Source: WTJX01 sp045106295
GTDB lineage: Bacteria > Bacteroidota > Bacteroidia > Cytophagales > JAAEPT01
Direction of reading: 5' to 3'
Assembly: GCA_045106295.1 (NCBI GenBank)
Contig: JBGCEI010000212.1
Location: 1 to 6,835, forward strand
DNA length: 6,835 nt
Under the pieces are notes generated by a model, which had not been told where the DNA came from, made no database searches, and saw nothing but the letters and a program-made list of their open reading frames with translations. Shown one piece after another: positions 1 through 4,238 of the stretch (its first letter is position 1; the number at the start of each line of letters is the position of its first letter). Made by a program: the position numbers and the translations under genes.

Positions 1-159
1 CCTGTAGTGGTGGATCTAGCAATTTGGAGCGACCAAAATTTAAGAGAATTCAATCCAATCATGAGACAAACTGATGAGCTTGAATTTATGAAGAGTAATA
101 GAGAAGTTGCTATTGATGCACTTAAAAAGAACTATAAAGAAAAACTGGCTACAACATAA
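1..159 (+). CDS. 3' end of an unidentified protein (partial, N-terminus outside window)
   Basis: Frame 1 is open from the first base to a TAA at 157-159, giving 52 C-terminal residues. The piece starts with a hydrophobic strand-like run (PVVVDLAIW) and ends in a charged, probably helical tail (NREVAIDALKKNYKEKLATT). I do not recognise the family and assign no function. There is no signal peptide or membrane segment in the visible part. The composition and clean frame up to a stop support real coding. The last four codons before the stop overlap the left arm of the palindrome at 147-208, the position an attC-like site would have behind a cassette gene. The gene is separated from the downstream operon by 220 bases and is probably not part of it. 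Confidence 0.6.
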   Translation, partial: PVVVDLAIWSDQNLREFNPIMRQTDELEFMKSNREVAIDALKKNYKEKLATT

Positions 160-208
160 CCTATACGCAATACCCTTCGGGATACTGCTCATAGCCAAAA
201 CGTTAGCC
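147..208 (+). repeat. Imperfect 62-base palindrome, attC-like in shape
   Basis: Three nested arms can be paired by eye. Outer arm: 147-155 (GGCTACAAC) with 202-208 (GTTAGCC), seven pairs with a two-base bulge at 152-153. Middle arm: 161-164 (CTAT) with 191-194 (ATAG), four pairs. Inner arm: 167-175 (GCAATACCC) with 179-188 (GGGATACTGC), eight pairs with one A-C mismatch, an unpaired A at 182 and a TTC loop. It begins inside the end of the upstream gene and finishes with AACGTTAGCC. Integron attC sites share this layout: a position behind a gene, GTT near the right end, and unpaired bases on one side. However, GTTAGCC does not fit the strict GTTRRRY core and no integrase is visible. It could equally be a dispersed intergenic palindrome or a transcript 3'-end structure. 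Confidence 0.45.
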
Positions 209-379
209 ACAAGCTCTGAAAAGCCAACGCTCAGTCAAGCACATTTCATTTTGCTCGTGCCTCACAAAATAAAAAGAGCTTTCCCTTCCCCACCGCCACC
301 CAACAAAATACAAGGTAAAAACTCACTATATTTCAATGTATTTGTTTAGATTAGTGGTTGAATTATAAATAGGTTTAAA
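160..379. other. Non-coding interval between upstream gene and RM operon
   Basis: No credible gene lies here. After the palindrome (to 208) comes a stretch with a small inverted repeat: ATTTTG at 248-253 pairs with CAAAAT at 265-270, and GCAC at 239-242 can alternatively pair with GTGC at 257-260. Neither is followed by a T-run, so an intrinsic terminator is not supported. A pyrimidine-rich block fills 279-301, then the sequence turns AT-rich towards the regulator gene at 380. The change in base composition between 200-305 and 306-379 suggests that the first part belongs to the upstream unit and the second is the operon's own leader. Confidence 0.6.
342..369 (+). promoter_or_regulatory. Possible promoter of the regulator-hsd operon
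   Basis: TTGTTT at 342-347 and TATAAA at 364-369 are separated by 16 bases, a sigma70-like arrangement that would start transcription only a few bases before the ATG at 380. Bacteroidota promoters usually follow a different consensus (TTTG near -33 and TAnnTTTG near -7). TGTATTTG at 337-344 matches seven of eight bases of that -7 box, but no good TTTG is seen at the expected distance upstream. Either element could be the real one. The assignment rests on position and loose consensus only. This is the only AT-rich intergenic leader before the gene cluster, so the operon promoter is most likely close by. Confidence 0.25.
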
Positions 380-386
380 ATGAACC
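356..386. promoter_or_regulatory. Candidate operator: three GGTTNA half-sites around the regulator start
   Basis: GGTTGA at 356-361, GGTTTA at 372-377 and, inverted, TGAACC at 381-386 share the half-site GGTTNA. The second and third form an imperfect inverted repeat spanning the start codon at 380; the first two are direct repeats 16 bases apart. Small Cro/CI-type regulators of RM systems commonly bind repeated sites over their own promoter, so this is a reasonable place for self-regulation. The half-sites are only five specified bases long and could occur by chance. Confidence 0.2.
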
Positions 387-565
387 GAATAAAGGAAGTT
401 TTGAAAGAAAAAGGAATTAGTCAAACTTGGCTTGCTGACAAGCTAGGAAAGAGTTTCAATACGATTAATGAATATGCTCGAAACAAAAGACAACCTAGTT
501 TAGAAGACTTATACAAAATTGCAGAAATCTTAAACGTAAGTGCAAAAGAATTATTAGTAGAATAA
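380..565 (+). CDS. Small Cro/CI-type (XRE) transcriptional regulator
   Basis: This 61-residue protein is one helix-turn-helix domain with no effector domain. The HTH_3 pattern is clear: SQ at 14-15 and LA at 18-19 in the first HTH helix, L22 and G23 at the turn, a recognition helix around residues 26-33 (FNTINEYA), N35-R37-P39 after it, then the packing helices with L44, A48, L51 and L58. The ATG at 380 is the natural start because family members begin a few residues before the first helix. The stop is 12 bases before hsdM, so the two are probably cotranscribed. Known RM controller proteins of this size delay or balance restriction against modification; that role is inferred from position, not shown. 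It may also simply autorepress the operon. The family call is firm. Confidence 0.88.
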   Translation: MNRIKEVLKEKGISQTWLADKLGKSFNTINEYARNKRQPSLEDLYKIAEILNVSAKELLVE

Positions 566-577
566 TACAAAATAATA

Positions 578-2140
578 ATGGCAAAAAAACAATTAAAAGA
601 AAAATCAATAGAAGAAACACTTTGGCAATCGTGTGATAAATTAAGAGGTTCTGTTGACCCATCAGAATACAAGCACGTAGTATTAGGGCTTATTTTCTTA
701 AAGTTTGCAAGTGATAAATTTGAAGAGCGTAAAGCTGAATTGATAGAAGAAGGCAAAGAGAAATATGTAGAGATGAAAGATTTCTACAATATGAAAAACG
801 TATTCTTTTTAGAAGAAATATCACGTTGGACGTACATCAGTAAAAATGCAAAACAGAATGATTTAGCATTAAAGATTGATACAGCATTACATACTATAGA
901 AAAAAACAATCCTGCACTTAAAGGTGCATTACCAGACAATTATTTTTCTCGCTTAGGTTTAGACAGAACCAAATTAGCTTCCTTAGTAGATAAGATTAAT
1001 GAGATAAACACTTTAGAAGATGAAGAGCAAGATATTATAGGACGTGTATATGAATATTTTTTAAGAAAGTTTGCCATAAAAGAAGGGAAAGGAAAAGGAG
1101 AATTTTACACACCTAAAACCATTGTAAACCTTATGGCAGAACTAATAGAGCCATACAAAGGTATTATCTATGACCCTGCTTGTGGTTCTGGTGGTATGTT
1201 TGTGCAGTCTATTAAGTTTATAGAAAGCCACCAAGGGAGCAAAAAAGAAGTATCTATTTACGGTCAGGAATCCTCGCCTACTACTTACAAATTAGCTAAA
1301 ATGAATTTAGCCATTAGAGGTATCTCAGCAAATTTAGGAGAGAAACACGCAGATACATTTTCTAATGACCAACACAAAGATTTAAAAGCCGATTTTATAA
1401 TGGCAAATCCACCTTTCAATCAAAAAGATTGGAGAGGAGAAAACGAACTCATAGACGACCCAAGATGGAAAGGCTATGATGTACCACCAAAAAGTAACGC
1501 CAATTATGGTTGGATATTAAATATGGTATCTAAGCTATCAGAAAATGGTGTAGCAGGTTTTATATTGGCTAATGGTGCATTATCTGGTGGTAGTGAAGAA
1601 TACAAAATCCGTAAAAAGCTCATAGAAAACAACCTCATAGAAGCAGTTGTTATTATTCCTCGTGATACGTTTTACACCACAGATATTAGTGTAACACTAT
1701 GGATTATTAATAGAAATAAGAAAGAACGTACAGCCACTATAAATGACCAGGCTAAAAACTACCGTAACAGAGAAAAAGAAGTCCTGTTTATGGATTTAAG
1801 ACGTTGGGGAAGCGAGTACGAAAAGAAGTTCGTACAGCTTACAGAAGAGGATATTATCAAAGTAGCTGGTCATTACCACAACTGGCAACAAAAAGATTGG
1901 GAAACTACCTATAAAAATATTCCAGAGTTCTGCCAGTCGGTAGATTTTGATACGTTAAAAGAGAACGACTTTTCTTTAGTACCAAGTAAATACATAGAGT
2001 TTGTAGATGCAGATAGCAGTATAGATTTTGATACCGAAATGAAGCGTATTCAAACAGACTTTAAAGAATTGCTAAAAGAAGAAAAACTAAGTCAAAACCA
2101 ACTCATAAACGCCTTTAAAACATTGGGATATGAGTTATAA
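578..2140 (+). CDS. hsdM: Type I restriction-modification system methyltransferase subunit HsdM
   Basis: The 520-residue protein transfers a methyl group from S-adenosylmethionine to N6 of adenine at the site chosen by HsdS, with an expected M2S1 assembly. The N-terminal helical HsdM_N domain covers about residues 8-150 and starts with the typical ETLWQSCDKLRGSVDPSEYK stretch. The N6_Mtase domain follows: GEFYTP at 174-179, the SAM-binding motif I DPACGSGGM at 199-207, and the catalytic NPPF at 277-280. The C-terminal part (about 450-520) is helical and charged, as expected for contacts with HsdS. Length is normal for the family and no motif is damaged, so the enzyme should be active. The ATG at 578 sits in an A-rich leader without a Shine-Dalgarno sequence. 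The 3' end overlaps hsdS by 11 bases, which suggests translational coupling of the two methylase subunits. Confidence 0.97.
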   Translation: MAKKQLKEKSIEETLWQSCDKLRGSVDPSEYKHVVLGLIFLKFASDKFEERKAELIEEGKEKYVEMKDFYNMKNVFFLEEISRWTYISKNAKQNDLALKIDTALHTIEKNNPALKGALPDNYFSRLGLDRTKLASLVDKINEINTLEDEEQDIIGRVYEYFLRKFAIKEGKGKGEFYTPKTIVNLMAELIEPYKGIIYDPACGSGGMFVQSIKFIESHQGSKKEVSIYGQESSPTTYKLAKMNLAIRGISANLGEKHADTFSNDQHKDLKADFIMANPPFNQKDWRGENELIDDPRWKGYDVPPKSNANYGWILNMVSKLSENGVAGFILANGALSGGSEEYKIRKKLIENNLIEAVVIIPRDTFYTTDISVTLWIINRNKKERTATINDQAKNYRNREKEVLFMDLRRWGSEYEKKFVQLTEEDIIKVAGHYHNWQQKDWETTYKNIPEFCQSVDFDTLKENDFSLVPSKYIEFVDADSSIDFDTEMKRIQTDFKELLKEEKLSQNQLINAFKTLGYEL

Positions 2141-3257
2141 GAGATTAGGCGATTACATACAATTAGTGGATAACCGTAATGTAGATTTAGCGGTTACAAA
2201 TCTATTGGGTATCAATATTACAAAAAACTTTATGCCTTCTGTGGCTAATGTTTCAGGAACGGATTTATCTAAATATAAAATCATACAAAAAGGTCAGTTT
2301 GCTTATTCTGCAATGCAGTTTGGTAGAGATGAAACTATTCGGTTAGCATTATATACTGAAGATGAACCTGCAATTATTTCACCAGCCTATTCTGTAATTG
2401 AATCTAAAGATATTGATGAATTATTGCCTGAATATATGATGATGTGGTTTCAAAGACCAGAATCTGATAGATATGGATGGTTTATTAGCGATAGTAGTGT
2501 TAGAGCAAGTTTAGATTATGATAGACTTTCAGACATTGAAATCCCAATACCACACATAGACGAACAACGTAAATATGTAGCTCTCTACAATGGCATATTA
2601 GCCAACCAAAAAACCTATGAAAATAGTTTAGAAGATTTGCAATTAATATGTGATACCTACATTGAAGATTTAATAATCAATGAGCCTGCTAAAACTCTTG
2701 GCACATACATACAACAAGCAGACGAAAGAAATACAGATTTAGAAATTACCTTTTTACAAGGTGTTTCTACTTCTAAAAAATTGATAAACTCAAAGGCTAA
2801 TACCTCAGGTGTTAAATTCAATAAGTATAAAATAGTAAGGAATGGTCAGTTTGTTTATGTGGCAGATACATCAAGAAGAGGAGAAAAAATTGCATTAGCA
2901 ATGAATAATGCAGAAGACTGTATAGTTTCTTCAATTTATACAGTTTTTGAAGTAATGGATAAGTCTGTATTAATTCCTGAATATTTATTCCTGTTTTTTA
3001 AACGTGCTGAATTTGATAGATATGCTCGTTTTCATTCTTGGGGAAGTGCAAGAGAAACTTTTGATTGGGATGATATGTGTAGCGTAAAACTACCTATACC
3101 AGATATAAAAATACAAGAAGCTATAGTTACAATATATCACACCTTAGAAGCTCGTAAACGTATCAATGAGCAACTTAAAGCAAGTATAAAACCCATTTGT
3201 CCAGTATTAATGAGAGGTGTTGTAAGCAATGCTTCTAATGAATTAGTTACATCATAA
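2130..3257 (+). CDS. hsdS: Type I restriction-modification system specificity subunit HsdS
   Basis: The 375-residue subunit recognises the bipartite DNA target and holds HsdM and HsdR together. It is built as two similar halves about 184 residues apart. Target-recognition domain 1 covers about 5-141 and domain 2 about 189-324. Matching landmarks are SKYKIIQKGQFAY (47-59) and NKYKIVRNGQFVY (231-243), LLPEY (98-102) and LIPEY (281-285), and the IPIP/LPIP ends (138-141, 321-324). Each is followed by a helical spacer of about 40 residues (142-182 and 325-365), the conserved regions that set the gap between half-sites. Both domains look like the same methylase_S subfamily, but they differ in the presumed base-reading stretches (62-85 versus 246-267), so different half-sites are likely. 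The target cannot be read from sequence. The ATG at 2130 lies within the end of hsdM. It is full length, with no frameshift or simple repeat. Confidence 0.95.
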   Translation: MSYKRLGDYIQLVDNRNVDLAVTNLLGINITKNFMPSVANVSGTDLSKYKIIQKGQFAYSAMQFGRDETIRLALYTEDEPAIISPAYSVIESKDIDELLPEYMMMWFQRPESDRYGWFISDSSVRASLDYDRLSDIEIPIPHIDEQRKYVALYNGILANQKTYENSLEDLQLICDTYIEDLIINEPAKTLGTYIQQADERNTDLEITFLQGVSTSKKLINSKANTSGVKFNKYKIVRNGQFVYVADTSRRGEKIALAMNNAEDCIVSSIYTVFEVMDKSVLIPEYLFLFFKRAEFDRYARFHSWGSARETFDWDDMCSVKLPIPDIKIQEAIVTIYHTLEARKRINEQLKASIKPICPVLMRGVVSNASNELVTS

Positions 3258-3258
3258 T

Positions 3259-4236
3259 ATGGATAAAGGAGCTTTAAATAACACTCTATACATTATAGGC
3301 AATGGCTTTGACTTACATCATAAGTTAGACACTTGGTATTCCTCTTTTGGTTTATTTCTACAAGAACATCATAATGATATTTATGAAGTTTTTATGGAGT
3401 ACTATGGTTTTGGAGATTTAGATAAAGAGGATGAAGAAAGTTTAAAAGACCCAATGTGGTGGGAGTTTGAAGCATCATTAGCTCAAATAGATGGCGATTT
3501 ACTTTTAGAAAATCATTCAGAACATACACCAAATTATGGTAGTGATGATTACAGAGATAGAGATTTATATGATATTCAAATCTATATCGAAAACATAGTT
3601 GATAAAGCAACGCTAAAAATGAGACTTGCTTTTGAGGAGTTTATTAATAATGTAATATTTCCAGAGATTGAGGATAAAGACTTAGCCAATTTAAACAAAG
3701 ATGCTCTTTTTCTAACGTTTAACTATACAGATACTTTAGAACGCTATTATAATGTAGGACGAGAAAATATAGAGTATATACACCACAAAGCTGGAGAAAA
3801 AGAAGACCTTATTTTAGGTCACGGAATAGACCCAAAAGAGTTTGTAAAACAAGAAGAACAACCACCATCAGACCCAGAGGAAAGAGAACGTTGGGAAGAA
3901 TGGATGGCAGACCAATACGATTATTCAATAGAAAGAGGGAAAGATGAAGTAAGAGCCTATTTTCAAAAGTCTTTTAAACCAACACAAGATGTTATTATTC
4001 AGAAAGAAGCTTTTTTCAATCGAATTAATCAAGTAGATAATATCTATGTTCTTGGTCATTCTTTAGCAGAAGTTGATTTGCCATATTTTAGAGAGATAGC
4101 AAAGCATATTTCTAAAGACACTCATTGGTTCGTCTCTTATTTCAGAGAAAGTGAAATAGCAAATAGAAAAGCAGTAGTTATGTCATTGGGTATTGACGAA
4201 TCAAAAATACACCTTACAACAATTAGTGATTTATAA
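3259..4236 (+). CDS. AbiH-family phage abortive-infection protein
   Basis: The 325-residue protein resembles the AbiH family, named for a lactococcal phage-resistance protein that acts by abortive infection; the biochemical activity of the family is not something I can state. The diagnostic N-terminus is present: LYIIGNGFDLHHKL at 10-23. Further landmarks are WWEFEASLA (67-75), FLTFNYTDTLE (151-161), YIHHKAG (173-179), LGHG (186-189), the FKPT segment (239-242) and YVLGHSLAEVDLPYF (263-277). Residues 193-232 form a highly charged, probably helical insertion. No signal peptide or membrane helix is seen, so it should be cytoplasmic. The order GNGFD, NYT, HG, GHS..D resembles the Sir2-like nucleotide-binding fold, which hints at NAD-related chemistry (inference). 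It starts one base after hsdS and ends two bases before hsdR, so it is almost certainly cotranscribed. Length is typical and the frame intact. Confidence 0.88.
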   Translation: MDKGALNNTLYIIGNGFDLHHKLDTWYSSFGLFLQEHHNDIYEVFMEYYGFGDLDKEDEESLKDPMWWEFEASLAQIDGDLLLENHSEHTPNYGSDDYRDRDLYDIQIYIENIVDKATLKMRLAFEEFINNVIFPEIEDKDLANLNKDALFLTFNYTDTLERYYNVGRENIEYIHHKAGEKEDLILGHGIDPKEFVKQEEQPPSDPEERERWEEWMADQYDYSIERGKDEVRAYFQKSFKPTQDVIIQKEAFFNRINQVDNIYVLGHSLAEVDLPYFREIAKHISKDTHWFVSYFRESEIANRKAVVMSLGIDESKIHLTTISDL

Positions 4237-4238
4237 GT

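Noticed and set aside
239..270. Possible intrinsic terminator hairpin behind the upstream gene
   Set aside because: The stems are only 4-6 pairs, compete with each other, and are not followed by a T-run on either reading.
107..349. 80-codon + strand open frame across the upstream gene end and the intergenic interval
   Set aside because: It overlaps the end of the frame-1 gene, runs through the palindrome and the C-rich block, and gives a low-complexity proline-rich tail with no recognisable domain.
421..756. 111-codon - strand open frame opposite the regulator and hsdM start
   Set aside because: It lies antisense to two well-supported genes, its protein is serine/leucine-rich as expected of a shadow frame, and it matches no domain I know.
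2130..3257. Phase-variable or invertible hsdS
   Set aside because: No simple-sequence tract, no second hsdS copy or partial copy in inverted orientation, and no recombinase are in the window; DNA beyond the edges cannot be judged.
3392..3610. 72-codon - strand open frame inside abiH
   Set aside because: Antisense to a family-supported gene; His/Leu/Tyr-rich sequence typical of reverse-complement translation.
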